DNA from: Ponticaulis sp.
GTDB lineage: Bacteria; Pseudomonadota; Alphaproteobacteria; Caulobacterales; Hyphomonadaceae
Assembly (NCBI GenBank): GCA_002701295.1
Contig: NZUJ01000082.1
Span: 1-53,276 of the forward strand
Length of the DNA: 53,276 bases
Reading direction: 5' to 3'
Positions 34,373 to 43,599 of this stretch are shown here, one piece after another (positions within the stretch are counted from its first letter, which is position 1; every line of letters starts with the position of its first letter). The translations under genes and the position numbers were made by a program. Below the pieces are notes generated by a model. The model was not told where the DNA came from. It saw only the letters and a list, made by a program, of their open reading frames with translations, and did not search any database.

Positions 34373-36040
34373 GTGACCGCCTCAAAGGAACTGACCTTCG
34401 GAACACTCCACAACGTTATCGCCGGTTTATCACCCCTCAAATCTCTTGGATTGGCCTTTGTGGCCGGGGTCCTAACGATTTTTACGTTCGCTCCGTTTCA
34501 CATCTGGCCCATTTATATCGCAGCGATCTCACTTCTGGTCTGGTTGATTGATGGCGCACGCCTCCAAACCAAATGGCGCAAAGCTGTTTTCCTGCGGGGC
34601 TGGGCGTTCGGAGCTGGCTTCACGCTTTCGAGCATGCATTGGCTTGTTTCGCCCTTCCTGGTGCAGCCGGAACAGCACATCTGGTTCATCTGGATGCCGC
34701 TGATCCTGATGCCTGCGGGTCTTGGTCTATTCTTCGGGCTGGGATCACTTCTGGCAGGGTTGTTCTGGTCGCAAACAGCAGGCCGAATATTTGTCTTCGC
34801 AGCAATGCTTTCAGTGACAGAACTTCTTCGCGGTATCGTTTTCGGTGGGTTTCCCTGGAACTGGCCGGGAATGATCTGGGCGCCAGGGCAGCCTATCTCC
34901 CAAATCGCGTCGCTGATGGGTCTGACAGGGCTTTCGGTCATCACCTTGTTCATTTCCGCTGCGCCTGCGGCACTCGCTGATTATCGCCCTCAGGGCGGCG
35001 TGGTTGGCCGCGTTCTTCCATTGTTTCTGACGGTTGTGATCACCGGAACCGGTTGGGCCTGGGGTACCCAACGCCTTCTTACAGACTTTGACTCTGAGAC
35101 ACTGCCTGTTCGCATTATCGATGTTGAGATTGATCAGTCGCAGAAATATCCAACCGATCCGCAGGGGCGGATCAATGAAACAATAGCGCTGCGCGAGGCA
35201 GCGGCGAAAAATATCCTTGCTGCGTATCTCGAAGGCATGGGCGATGATTTTCCCGGTGAGCCGCGCCTTGTCGTCTGGCCAGAGTCAGCCCTGCCAGTTC
35301 CTCTGTTGCAAGACCCAGACACACTGGATGCTGTCACGCTTCAACTAGGGGGTCGACAACTCATCGCTGGCACGACGCGAGTCGATCAATATTCAGGCAG
35401 CCAGCCAGTCTGGTATAACAGTCTGGCGGTTTTGGACGAACGCAGTCGCTTACGCGGTGCAAGGTCCATTTATGACAAACACAGGCTTGTGCCTTTCGGT
35501 GAGCTTGCCGCCGCAGACTTCATTCCATTCGGTCACGCGATCAGTGCCATTCTCCCCGGCGCATTGCAGCAGCAGGCCACTGCAGGGTTTCGACCCGGTC
35601 CAAGAGCAACGACATTGGAGCTTACTGACGAAATCAAATTCCTCCCGCTGATTTGTTACGAAGCGCTGTTTCCCGGACTGGTCCGGTCCGGCGTTGCGGA
35701 CGCCGACCTTTTGGTTAACATTTCTATCGACAGTTGGTTTGGCTCAGGTATAGGGCCCGAACAGCATTATGCTCAGGCCAAGTATCGTTCAATTGAAACA
35801 GGCAGACCTTTAGTAAGAGGCGCAAACCTTGGGAAATCTGGTGCAAACAACTTGTATGGTGAAGAAATACAGTCAAATATTAACCAAGTAAAACATGGTG
35901 AATTTACCGTAAAGGTTATCGACAGTTTTCTCCCGTTGCAGATACATAATACAACCTACAGTAGATTGGGCGAGCTTTTGACTTCTGTAGCTTTGCTGCT
36001 TTTGCTTTTAATTACTTATTTTTACAGACAGAAGGCTTGA
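34373..36040 (+). CDS. lnt: Apolipoprotein N-acyltransferase
   Basis: Lnt adds the third acyl chain to lipoproteins in the inner membrane. The 555-residue protein has a membrane N-terminal half and a periplasmic nitrilase domain with the complete triad E304 (WPESALP), K369 (YDKHRLVPFGE) and C428 (LICYEALFPG). Start is GTG behind GGAG. The last 70 or so codons (35821-36040) drop to about 37% G+C, and the protein there (GKSGANNLYGEEIQ) departs from the usual Lnt ending, although the last transmembrane helix remains. The CreA, LpoA-like, BON and PCu(A)C lipoproteins in this window would be its substrates. Confidence 0.95.
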   Translation: MTASKELTFGTLHNVIAGLSPLKSLGLAFVAGVLTIFTFAPFHIWPIYIAAISLLVWLIDGARLQTKWRKAVFLRGWAFGAGFTLSSMHWLVSPFLVQPEQHIWFIWMPLILMPAGLGLFFGLGSLLAGLFWSQTAGRIFVFAAMLSVTELLRGIVFGGFPWNWPGMIWAPGQPISQIASLMGLTGLSVITLFISAAPAALADYRPQGGVVGRVLPLFLTVVITGTGWAWGTQRLLTDFDSETLPVRIIDVEIDQSQKYPTDPQGRINETIALREAAAKNILAAYLEGMGDDFPGEPRLVVWPESALPVPLLQDPDTLDAVTLQLGGRQLIAGTTRVDQYSGSQPVWYNSLAVLDERSRLRGARSIYDKHRLVPFGELAAADFIPFGHAISAILPGALQQQATAGFRPGPRATTLELTDEIKFLPLICYEALFPGLVRSGVADADLLVNISIDSWFGSGIGPEQHYAQAKYRSIETGRPLVRGANLGKSGANNLYGEEIQSNINQVKHGEFTVKVIDSFLPLQIHNTTYSRLGELLTSVALLLLLLITYFYRQKA

Positions 36041-36101
36041 CACTTGCTATTCTGGAGAACAGACAACAACGCTTCCATCAAAAAATAGTGAAGTACCAAA
36101 T

Positions 36102-36551
36102 ATGAGTGACAACAAGCTTCCGAATCTTATTGATAAACATGTGGGTCGCCGAATCCGGTGGCGCAGACGGGAGCTGAAGCTGAGCCAGGAACGTTTGGGG
36201 GAAATGCTTGGTCTGACGTTTCAGCAAGTGCAGAAGTACGAAAAAGGGGTTAACCGGATTTCCGCCGGCCGCCTTTTCGATGTATCCAAAGTTCTCGATG
36301 TTTCGATCAACTATTTCTATCAGGGTGTAGATGAAGTTGGCGATCTGGCCGCACTCGGTGTGGCTGAAGACGAGGAACAAGGTGATCTGGCTGGCATGAT
36401 TGACGCAAACGCGATCGATCTCGTGACAGCTTATCAGAGCATCCCGGATCCACGCCTTCGCAAATCTCTTCTGGACGCTGTTCGTGCAGCTGCTGAATCT
36501 TTCAGCCGCAATGCACAATTCAGACATGAAGAAGAAGAAGAAGTCTCCTAA
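36102..36551 (+). CDS. Cro/CI-type regulator, PhrR/PraR-like
   Basis: A 149-residue regulator with a Cro/CI helix-turn-helix in residues about 14-70 (RRRELKLSQERLGEMLGLTFQQVQKYEKG) and an acidic tail. The same kind of gene lies between lnt and metK in other alphaproteobacteria. Rhizobial relatives are PhrR, reported as induced at low pH next to actA (lnt), and PraR. Targets here are unknown. A terminator-like hairpin separates it from metK. Confidence 0.85.
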   Translation: MSDNKLPNLIDKHVGRRIRWRRRELKLSQERLGEMLGLTFQQVQKYEKGVNRISAGRLFDVSKVLDVSINYFYQGVDEVGDLAALGVAEDEEQGDLAGMIDANAIDLVTAYQSIPDPRLRKSLLDAVRAAAESFSRNAQFRHEEEEEVS

Positions 36552-36588
36552 GAGGCTTCACACTTCAGATTTCATTGTTACCCTATGC

Positions 36589-36626
36589 AAACGCCTCGTG
36601 GTTTACTAACCAAGAGGCGTTTTTTT
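36589..36626 (+). terminator. Intrinsic terminator/attenuator in the metK leader
   Basis: ACGCCTC (36591-36597) pairs with GAGGCGT (36614-36620), with an inner stem TGGTT (36599-36603)/AACCA (36608-36612) separated from it by a G-A mismatch, and seven T residues end the structure. It lies 38 bases after the regulator stop and only 7 bases before the metK ribosome site. Transcripts reaching metK must therefore pass through it or start just upstream, so it could attenuate metK. Confidence 0.8.
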
Positions 36627-36646
36627 GATGTTGGAGGAGCCCCCCA

Positions 36647-37819
36647 TTGACCAGATCGTCATATCTCTTCACGAGTGAAAGTGTTTCCGAAGGCCACCCA
36701 GACAAGGTTTGCGACCGGGTGTCAGATGCCATCGTCGATCTGTTCATCGGTCGGTTCCCAGAAGCACGTGTCGCCTGCGAAACGCTGACCACAACCAATC
36801 TGATTGTTCTGGCAGGCGAGATGCGCATGCCAGAAGACCTGATGCCCTCACTTGAGGAGATGGAAGCAACTGCACGATCAGCTGTGAAAGATATCGGGTA
36901 TCATCAGAAGGGTTTTCACTGGCGCACAGCAGAATTGATCAATCGTCTTCACGCTCAGTCCGGTGATATCGCCATGGGTGTCGATGCGGGCGAGAATAAA
37001 GAAGAGGGCGCGGGCGACCAGGGCATCATGTTCGGGTTTGCCACGAATGAGACGCCTGAACTCATGCCGGCGCCGATCACGTATTCGCACCAGATCCTTA
37101 AGCGCATGGCTGAACTCCGTAAATCAGGGGAGCAGCCAGAGTTTGAACCCGACGCCAAATCTCAGGTGACATTGCGCTACGAAAACGGCCGTCCTGTTGG
37201 CGTGGAAAGCGTTGTGGTCTCGACCCAGCACAAATACGGCTTCACACCGGACGATATCCGCGAACTGGTTCGCCCTGTCGTACACGAAGTTCTGCCTGAA
37301 GGCTGGTTCCCACCTGAAGCCGAATTCTATGTGAACCCAACAGGCAACTTCGTAATCGGCGGCCCTGACGGGGATGCCGGCCTCACAGGTCGAAAAATCA
37401 TCGTTGATACCTATGGTGGTGCAGCGCCCCATGGCGGCGGCGCGTTCTCGGGTAAAGATCCGACGAAAGTTGACCGTTCTGCAGCGTATGCCTGCCGCTA
37501 CCTTGCCAAGAACGTGGTCGCGGCTGGTCTGGCAGACCGATGCACCATTCAGGTGTCCTATGCGATCGGCGTTGCGAAACCGCTCTCTCTCTATGTGAAC
37601 TGTGAGGGCACAGAAAAAGCAAAACCGGAAAAGATCGAAAACGCGCTTCGCGACCTTATGGATCTTTCGCCAAAAGGTATCCGGACCCATCTGCAACTGA
37701 ACCGCCCGATCTATGAACGCACAGCAGCATATGGTCACTTCGGTCGGGAGCCAGATGCGGATGGCGGTTTCTCCTGGGAGAAAACCGACCTCGCAGATCA
37801 ACTCAAATCCCTGCTCTAG
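36647..37819 (+). CDS. metK: S-adenosylmethionine synthetase
   Basis: MetK makes S-adenosylmethionine from methionine and ATP. The 390-residue protein has the canonical [25 protein letters not shown] start, the loop [15 protein letters not shown] and [19 protein letters not shown]. Start is TTG at 36647 with GGAGGAG (36633-36639) 7 bases upstream. SAM from this enzyme feeds RsmI, MiaB, TrmB and HemW in this window. Expression may be attenuated by the leader hairpin. Confidence 0.97.
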   Translation: MTRSSYLFTSESVSEGHPDKVCDRVSDAIVDLFIGRFPEARVACETLTTTNLIVLAGEMRMPEDLMPSLEEMEATARSAVKDIGYHQKGFHWRTAELINRLHAQSGDIAMGVDAGENKEEGAGDQGIMFGFATNETPELMPAPITYSHQILKRMAELRKSGEQPEFEPDAKSQVTLRYENGRPVGVESVVVSTQHKYGFTPDDIRELVRPVVHEVLPEGWFPPEAEFYVNPTGNFVIGGPDGDAGLTGRKIIVDTYGGAAPHGGGAFSGKDPTKVDRSAAYACRYLAKNVVAAGLADRCTIQVSYAIGVAKPLSLYVNCEGTEKAKPEKIENALRDLMDLSPKGIRTHLQLNRPIYERTAAYGHFGREPDADGGFSWEKTDLADQLKSLL

Positions 37820-37844
37820 CGACAGCTCAGGCGGTCTGCACACC

Positions 37845-38543
37845 ATGACGGATCATTCGCATCATCGCGACATTCGCACATTCGGGCGTCGCGATGGCAG
37901 ACCCCTTTCCTCTCGGCAAAAGCATCTCTTTGAGACGCTCATGCCAAAGGTCGCCCTTCCCACCGAAGATGCGCTCGATTTTCACACTCTGTTCGGTGAT
38001 CAACGCGACGTCTGGCTGGAGATCGGCTTCGGCGGTGGCGAACACCTGATCCGGACCGCTCGGCAGAACCGGAATGTTGGCATTATTGGCGCAGAACCCT
38101 TCATTGAGGGTGTTGCCAAAGCCCTGACCGGCCTCGATGAGCACAATCTTTCAAATGTCCGCCTGCATGCGGACGATATCCGTCTGGTTCTGCCACACTT
38201 TCCGGGCGACAGCCTGAAACGCGTCTTCATACTGTTCCCAGACCCCTGGCCGAAACGCCGTCAACAGAAGAGACGTCTGATACAACCGGACTTTCTGGAT
38301 GAACTAGCGCGTATTATGGCACCCGGCGCGACACTAAGATTTGCGACAGACGTGAAAAGTTATGCCGATGAAGCGCTCTGGCAAATTCAGCGATGCGGTC
38401 ATTTCGACTGGCTGGCCGAAAAAGCCTCTGACTGGCGAGATGATCCGGAGGATCATGAACCCACTCGCTATCAGCTGAAAAAACTTGGCGATTGTGAGCC
38501 TGTCTGGCTGGAATTCACGCGTAGGACAAATCAGGCCATATAG
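37845..38543 (+). CDS. trmB: tRNA (guanine-N7-)-methyltransferase
   Basis: TrmB methylates G46 in the tRNA variable loop. With ATG at 37845 it has 232 residues, normal for the family; longer in-frame starts fall inside metK. Motifs are EIGFGGGEHL (SAM binding) and LFPDPWPKRRQQKRR with PTRYQLK near the end. It starts 25 bases after metK, and this order is conserved. Confidence 0.95.
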   Translation: MTDHSHHRDIRTFGRRDGRPLSSRQKHLFETLMPKVALPTEDALDFHTLFGDQRDVWLEIGFGGGEHLIRTARQNRNVGIIGAEPFIEGVAKALTGLDEHNLSNVRLHADDIRLVLPHFPGDSLKRVFILFPDPWPKRRQQKRRLIQPDFLDELARIMAPGATLRFATDVKSYADEALWQIQRCGHFDWLAEKASDWRDDPEDHEPTRYQLKKLGDCEPVWLEFTRRTNQAI

Positions 38544-38576
38544 TCAGAGACACTCTGTCGCCATGAGGCCTGAACC

Positions 38577-39002
38577 ATGTTCGAGAACCTTCAGGACATT
38601 CTGACAAGTTTCGCCGCCTTGTTGTGTGGCTTTGCCACGGGTGGCGCTTGGATCGGGGTTGTCGTCGTTCCCAATGAGTCATTTGACCATATGGACTATT
38701 CTCGCGCGGACCGGCATGTCCGGGATGTATTGAAGTCCGGATCGACAGCCATTGCAGGTACGCTGCTGGCTGCAAGTGCATTCGCGGTGCTGGGCGGTTC
38801 TTTTGGCGCGGCCGCTATCGCCGCGCTCGCCTGTTTCGGATTTTTTACGAACCGTTGGACCCTGTCAAAGCGCACCGAGCCTTCGTCACCACCCGGCACG
38901 CGACAGCGAAAGAAAAGTCAGCGTATCGTCGCTGTCGCCTTATCGCTCATGTTCGGCTTGGCCGCCGCGGCGGCGGGCATTATGGCGGTGTTTGGCATCT
39001 GA
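38577..39002 (+). CDS. Small membrane protein of unknown function
   Basis: A 141-residue protein not assigned to a known family. It has hydrophobic segments at about 9-32, 55-90 and 116-140, with a polar, charged loop at 91-115 (KRTEPSSPPGTRQRKKSQR). ATG has GAGG 8 bases upstream. It converges with bdhA, whose stop is 2 bases away. Confidence 0.6.
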   Translation: MFENLQDILTSFAALLCGFATGGAWIGVVVVPNESFDHMDYSRADRHVRDVLKSGSTAIAGTLLAASAFAVLGGSFGAAAIAALACFGFFTNRWTLSKRTEPSSPPGTRQRKKSQRIVAVALSLMFGLAAAAAGIMAVFGI

Positions 39003-39004
39003 AG

Positions 39005-39787
39005 CTATTGCGCGACCCAGCCACCATCCATGGACATCAACGTGCCATTGATCTGGTCTGCCGCCGGAGTGCACAGGAAGTGCGTAAACTCCGCAACCTG
39101 CTCGACGGTGACAAATTCCTTGGTTGGTTGCGCCGACAGGATCACGTTGTTCTTCACGTCTTCTTCTGAGATACCCCGCGCCTTGGCTGTATCTGCAATC
39201 TGTCCGTCCACGAGAGGTGTGTGAACATATCCCGGGCAAACAGCGTTACAGCGGACACCGTCCTTTGCGGCTTCCAGCGCAACAGTTTTTGTGAATCCCG
39301 CAATACCGTGCTTCGCAGCCACATAAGCCGATTTGTAAGGCGAAGCGACCAAGGCATGCGCAGAGGCAATATTGATGATCCGCCCCCATTTCTGAGACTT
39401 CATATGAGGAAGGACATGCCGTGTCGTGTGGAATGAAGACGACAGATTGAGCGCAATGATCAAATCCCACTTTTCAACAGGGAAGTCTTCAACAGGGCTC
39501 ACATGCTGAATGCCAGCATTGTTTACCAGAATATCCACTGCGCCGAGCTTGGCTGAAATTTCGGAGAACATATCGTCAATCGCGCTGACATCTGTCAGGT
39601 CGGTACCGAGATAAATGGCCTTAATGCCAAAATCTTTTTCCAGAGACGCGCGAAAAGCTTCGATTTCTGTAGCATCACCAAAGCCATTAATGACGAGATT
39701 CGCGCCTGCTTCAGCAAGTCGAGTGGCAATTGCCTTGCCGATTCCGCTTGTTGATCCTGTAACAAGCGATGTTTTTCCTTGAAGCAC
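39005..39787 (-). CDS. bdhA: 3-Hydroxybutyrate dehydrogenase (SDR family)
   Basis: A 260-residue short-chain dehydrogenase matching D-beta-hydroxybutyrate dehydrogenases, which oxidise 3-hydroxybutyrate to acetoacetate in polyhydroxybutyrate or ketone-body use. The NAD loop TGSTSGIG is at 10-17, NNAG is in DILVNNAGIQHVSPVEDFP, and the catalytic Ser and YxxxK lie in IINIASAHALVAS and SAYVAAKHG. GTG at 39787 is chosen: AGGGAG is 7 bases upstream and the length is then exactly family-like. The C-terminus INGTLMSMDGGWVAQ is typical. Confidence 0.92.
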   Translation of the reverse strand: MLQGKTSLVTGSTSGIGKAIATRLAEAGANLVINGFGDATEIEAFRASLEKDFGIKAIYLGTDLTDVSAIDDMFSEISAKLGAVDILVNNAGIQHVSPVEDFPVEKWDLIIALNLSSSFHTTRHVLPHMKSQKWGRIINIASAHALVASPYKSAYVAAKHGIAGFTKTVALEAAKDGVRCNAVCPGYVHTPLVDGQIADTAKARGISEEDVKNNVILSAQPTKEFVTVEQVAEFTHFLCTPAADQINGTLMSMDGGWVAQ

Positions 39788-39874
39788 AATCAATCTCCCT
39801 GAATAACGGATATGCACGAAACGCAAAAATTCAACAAGTGTTCAATGCAATGCCTGTGACATAAGGGAAAGAGA

Positions 39875-40306
39875 ATGAACGCGGCAATACAATCATTCAT
39901 TCATGGTTTCGACAATTTTCTGGTTAGTTCAGTCGCCGCCGGAGTCTTATTGATCGTTAGCTGCGTTGTTTATGTCATTCTGACGCCAATGAAAGAGATG
40001 GAGCTCCTTCGTAATGGGAATGCTTCAGCCGGTTTGGGGTTAGCCGGTGTTATCATTGGTCTGGCGATTCCGATCAGCTCCGCACTGGCGACAAGCGTCT
40101 CTCTTTTTGACCTTCTGATCTGGGGAGTCGTGGCGCTTCTGATTCAGCTTTTATCTTTCCGGATTGTCGACCTCATTCTGAAAGATTTGCCAAAACGGAT
40201 CGAACGGGATGAAGCAGGCGCAGCCATTTTGCTGATTGCCGTAAAAATTTCGTCTGCCATGATTATCGGCGCGGCACTTTGGGTTCCCGCACCTGTCATC
40301 TCGTAA
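39875..40306 (+). CDS. DUF350 family membrane protein
   Basis: A 143-residue protein with four transmembrane segments (about 15-37, 50-70, 77-98 and 116-140) of the DUF350/UPF0719 type; LRNGNASAGLGLAGVIIGLAIPI is typical of its internal repeat. Function is unknown. GGGAAAGAG precedes the ATG. The serine-protease gene follows after 12 bases, suggesting an operon with pyrF. Confidence 0.82.
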   Translation: MNAAIQSFIHGFDNFLVSSVAAGVLLIVSCVVYVILTPMKEMELLRNGNASAGLGLAGVIIGLAIPISSALATSVSLFDLLIWGVVALLIQLLSFRIVDLILKDLPKRIERDEAGAAILLIAVKISSAMIIGAALWVPAPVIS

Positions 40307-40318
40307 GAGGCCTGCGTT

Positions 40319-41146
40319 TTGAGGATCCCTGACTGGTTTATCTACACAGTTGTCCTTGTCGGTGTTTTATATGCGCTGACATCGCGAGGCGATCAGGCCG
40401 ACGCGCCACCAGCAATTCCTGAGGAGCAACAACTGCCCGATGTTGTGCTTCCTGATCCATCCATGTTTGACGAACAAGTTCTTGTCGAGGTTGACGAAAG
40501 TGTCGGCCCGAGCGTCGGAACCGCTTTTTCGGTCGCCCGTTCCGGAATGTGGCTGACCGCGCGTCATGTTGTAGATGGATGCGACGATATCGCGATCCGG
40601 GTAGGGCCGAACCGCATGATCAGAGTCGACCGATACGAGACCTATCAGAGCGGCGATCTCGCGCTGCTTTACACACAAGGCGGGCCAGAACCCACGAAAC
40701 TCGATCTCGATAGCGCTCTGAAGATCGGACAATTCGGATATCATATCGGGTACCCTCAAGGCCGACCAGGTGAGGTCGCGTCACGGCTCATGGCCAGGTC
40801 CCGCCTCGTTTCCCGTGGTCGCTATGATACCTCTGAACCTGTTCTCACCTGGGCAGAATCCGGTCGTACGAGAAATATGACTGGTTCACTGGGCGGAATT
40901 AGTGGTGGCCCGATATTTGACGAAGAAGGCGAAGTCATTGGCGTGACAGTCGCTGAAAGTCCCAGACGCGGTCGTATTTACACAACCGCGCCCAAGGCTG
41001 TTCAGGCGTTTCTGGACAATGAAGCTGATTATCCGATCGACGGGGAACAATCACGTAGTATGACAACCCGGAATTATGGCGGCGAGGGAGACCGATTGCG
41101 CCGGAACCTCAGCGTTGTCAAAGTTATCTGTAGCGCGAGGTCCTGA
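40319..41146 (+). CDS. Membrane-anchored trypsin-like serine protease
   Basis: A 275-residue protein with an N-terminal membrane anchor (about 7-22) and a chymotrypsin-fold Trypsin_2 domain exposed to the periplasm. The catalytic triad can be placed: H83 (TARHVVDGC), D113 (QSGDLALLYT) and S195 (GGISGGPIFD). No PDZ domain follows, unlike DegP. TTG start has AGAGG 8 bases upstream. It lies between DUF350 and pyrF, and its substrate is unknown. Confidence 0.82.
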   Translation: MRIPDWFIYTVVLVGVLYALTSRGDQADAPPAIPEEQQLPDVVLPDPSMFDEQVLVEVDESVGPSVGTAFSVARSGMWLTARHVVDGCDDIAIRVGPNRMIRVDRYETYQSGDLALLYTQGGPEPTKLDLDSALKIGQFGYHIGYPQGRPGEVASRLMARSRLVSRGRYDTSEPVLTWAESGRTRNMTGSLGGISGGPIFDEEGEVIGVTVAESPRRGRIYTTAPKAVQAFLDNEADYPIDGEQSRSMTTRNYGGEGDRLRRNLSVVKVICSARS

Positions 41147-41151
41147 AGAAT

Positions 41152-42045
41152 ATGCGTCCATTTGCAGACCGGTTAATCGAAGCGGTTCGGGATTACGGAC
41201 CATTGTGCGTCGGCATTGATCCGCACCCCAGCCTGTTTCCGCAACTGTTTGGAAAGCCAAGTGCCGGAGCAATCGCTGTATGGGCGGATGGTATTATCGA
41301 ACAAGCCGCTGGCGAAGTTGCCTGCATCAAACCACAGGCGGCGTTCTTTGAAATCTGGGGCAGTGCCGGAATGGCCGCTCTTGAGCATGTCTGCAAAACG
41401 GCACGGGATGCGGGCTTGCTTGTTATCCTCGACGCCAAGCGAGGCGACATAGGCTCCACCGCAAAAGGCTATGCGGACGCCTATCTGGGTGAAAATGCTG
41501 CCTGTCCATGTGATGCACTCACCGTGAATCCATATATGGGTCTCGAAACCCTGACACCATTTGTCGATACGTCAGCTGCAAACGGACGTGGTATTGCTGT
41601 GCTGACAAGAACCTCCAATCCGGGGGCTGCCGATATTCAGGAACTCGAGGTCGATGGCGACCCGATCTATATTCGAATGGCGCGCGAATTTCATGCTGCA
41701 GGAGCCTGTCTGAAGGGACAGACAACATCCTGGTCAGGTATGATGCTGGTCGCAGGTGCCACAGCACCTCAGGAGGCCCGCGAAATCCGCCATGCGGCGC
41801 CCGATAACCTTCTCCTGGTTCCCGGCTATGGCGCACAAGGTGCCGGCGCGGAGCAAGCTGTAGCGGGATTTGTACCTGTGAATGGCATGCTCGAAGGCGG
41901 CGTTGTGAATGCGTCGCGATCAGTGACATTTCCTCAGGCCGCGCAGACAGCGACAACCGTTGAAAGCTGGAGTTCATCTATCCATGATGCGATCTGCCTT
42001 GCACGGGATGATCTTCTGAAAGCGACTCGACTGTCTTCAATTTAA
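41152..42045 (+). CDS. pyrF: Orotidine 5'-phosphate decarboxylase (type 2)
   Basis: PyrF makes UMP from OMP, the last step of pyrimidine synthesis. The 297-residue protein is of the longer type 2 subfamily, with the lysine-containing catalytic motif LDAKRGDIGSTA and substrate contacts in CVGIDPHPSLFP. It starts 5 bases after the protease stop. Confidence 0.94.
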   Translation: MRPFADRLIEAVRDYGPLCVGIDPHPSLFPQLFGKPSAGAIAVWADGIIEQAAGEVACIKPQAAFFEIWGSAGMAALEHVCKTARDAGLLVILDAKRGDIGSTAKGYADAYLGENAACPCDALTVNPYMGLETLTPFVDTSAANGRGIAVLTRTSNPGAADIQELEVDGDPIYIRMAREFHAAGACLKGQTTSWSGMMLVAGATAPQEAREIRHAAPDNLLLVPGYGAQGAGAEQAVAGFVPVNGMLEGGVVNASRSVTFPQAAQTATTVESWSSSIHDAICLARDDLLKATRLSSI

Positions 42046-42081
42046 GCGGCAAACTGAGAATACTGCGGACCGGAGATGGCC

Positions 42082-42612
42082 ATGCATATTCTGATGATGA
42101 TTATCGGCGTTTTGAGTACTATTGGTGTCATCATCTGGCGTATCCAGATGGCAACACATGCGGCCAAGGAAATTGGCGATTTCGCCAAGGGGGCCGCAAA
42201 TTTGCCGCGGAAGCTGGCCTTCAGGCGGAAAACCGGGAAAGCCGGTTCTGACCTTGTCACCGATCCACGCGAAGCGGCGGTGGTTCTGATGCTGGAAATG
42301 GCCCGCGCGAATGGTGAGGTAACCGCCGATCAAAAGGCCGCAATTCAGGATATTATCTGCGACCAGTTCGGCTTCTCTTCTGACGAAGCTGAAGAGGTTT
42401 TGGTTCAGGCATCATGGGTCAGCGCCCCGGAGGCTGGCACAGACAAGCTGGTTCGTCGGATGATCAAGCTCATCTGCGCGAATGTGACCCACGAAGAAGT
42501 TGTCGAGCTGGATGGTATGCTCGAACGCATTTCTGAAGTGGATGGCCTGCCAAGCTCTGCTCAACTGGACGTGCTTCAGGCCTTCCGCCGACAAACCGGC
42601 GTCATGACCTGA
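42082..42612 (+). CDS. TerB-like domain protein with membrane anchor
   Basis: A 176-residue protein with an N-terminal hydrophobic segment (about 2-20), a basic linker and a helical TerB-type domain (about 60-170), seen as two EF-like halves with ARANGEVTADQKAAIQDI and ERISEVDGLPSSAQ. TerB domains are linked to metal binding and stress, but here the function is not known. ATG 42082 is preferred over 42076, which would abut the GGAG (42072-42075). Confidence 0.72.
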   Translation: MHILMMIIGVLSTIGVIIWRIQMATHAAKEIGDFAKGAANLPRKLAFRRKTGKAGSDLVTDPREAAVVLMLEMARANGEVTADQKAAIQDIICDQFGFSSDEAEEVLVQASWVSAPEAGTDKLVRRMIKLICANVTHEEVVELDGMLERISEVDGLPSSAQLDVLQAFRRQTGVMT

Positions 42613-42621
42613 TTTGACCTC

Positions 42622-43092
42622 TTACCAGCTGCCAATATTTTCCGCGCTCGCCCATGGCTCTTTCGGTGCGAGCGGTTTGCCTTTCTGAAGCAGTTCAACC
42701 GAAATACCGTCCGGTGACCGCACGAATGCCATATGGCCATCACGCGGAGGGCGGTTGATCGTGACGCCCATATCACTCAGATGCTCAACTGTTTCGTAGA
42801 TATTGCCCACCTGATAGGCCAGATGCCCGAAGTTCCGGCCACCAGAATAGGACTCAGGATCCCAGTTATACGTCAATTCCACCATCGGAATACCTTCCTT
42901 GAGTGGAGATCCATCAGGATCAAAATTGATCCGGTCGAGATCCTGCGGTGCCGCCAGAAAAACAAGCGTGAACCGACCAGCCTCAACCTCTTTGCGAGAG
43001 ACTTCCTTCAGCCCAAGCCCATCAACGAAAAACGAAAGTGTTTTTTCCAGATCTGCGACGCGGATCATGGTGTGCAAATATTCGATCGACAT
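42622..43092 (-). CDS. gloA: Lactoylglutathione lyase (glyoxalase I)
   Basis: A 156-residue vicinal-oxygen-chelate protein with all four expected metal ligands of glyoxalase I: H7 (LHTMIRV), E72 (VELTYNW), H90 (FGHLAYQV) and E133 (SVELLQKG). It detoxifies methylglyoxal-glutathione adducts to S-lactoylglutathione, and gshB in this window makes the cofactor. ATG at 43092 follows GGAG with a 6-base spacer. Confidence 0.9.
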   Translation of the reverse strand: MSIEYLHTMIRVADLEKTLSFFVDGLGLKEVSRKEVEAGRFTLVFLAAPQDLDRINFDPDGSPLKEGIPMVELTYNWDPESYSGGRNFGHLAYQVGNIYETVEHLSDMGVTINRPPRDGHMAFVRSPDGISVELLQKGKPLAPKEPWASAENIGSW

Positions 43093-43109
43093 AATAATCT
43101 CCAGGCAGT

Positions 43110-43577
43110 TCAGTTGGTCGCCAGACGCTGTTTTTCGTCGGCCCATTCAACTTCGAAATTGGTTTTCCGGCCTTTGTGATAGGCGCGCGCATAAACGCCC
43201 GCAACAAGCACCAGGCCGAGCATGCATCCCACAGCCAGATAGAATGAATGGATGAGCGTTCCCTCGGCGAAGACGCCATCTGCACTCGTCAGATAATAGA
43301 GGCGCACCCAAAGTGTATTGAGCAACCAGACCACAATCGGAAGCGCGATGACAGCGGTGACACTCGCCAGCCAACGGTAAATGGAGACGCGCAGGATGCT
43401 CGTTTTCAGATATGCGGTTTCAAAAGGCTCATAGGGCTCTGTCGCGGGAAACTCACCACGCTGAAGCGCGGCAGCGTAGACTTTGCGCGCCTCAGCCTTG
43501 ACGCCGAAATAGGTCCAGACAATCAGACCAGCCCAGAGAAGAAACAGGGCAACCAGGCCAAGGATGATCAATTGCAA
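43110..43577 (-). CDS. Membrane protein of unknown function
   Basis: A 155-residue protein with three probable membrane helices (about 2-24, 68-92 and 107-130) and a charged C-terminal tail. No family is recognised. TTG at 43577 is the start best supported by GGAG 7 bases upstream. It lies 17 bases before gloA on the same strand, so they are likely cotranscribed. Confidence 0.6.
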   Translation of the reverse strand: MQLIILGLVALFLLWAGLIVWTYFGVKAEARKVYAAALQRGEFPATEPYEPFETAYLKTSILRVSIYRWLASVTAVIALPIVVWLLNTLWVRLYYLTSADGVFAEGTLIHSFYLAVGCMLGLVLVAGVYARAYHKGRKTNFEVEWADEKQRLATN

Positions 43578-43599
43578 AGATTTGCTCCATTATCACTGC

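Noticed and set aside
36552-36646. A known SAM riboswitch (SAM-II or SAM/SAH type) before metK
   Set aside because: I do not see the conserved core of either class by eye; only a terminator hairpin with a possible competing pairing is supported.
37124-37846. A 240-codon antisense frame over metK
   Set aside because: metK is fully conserved on the plus strand; the antisense product resembles nothing.
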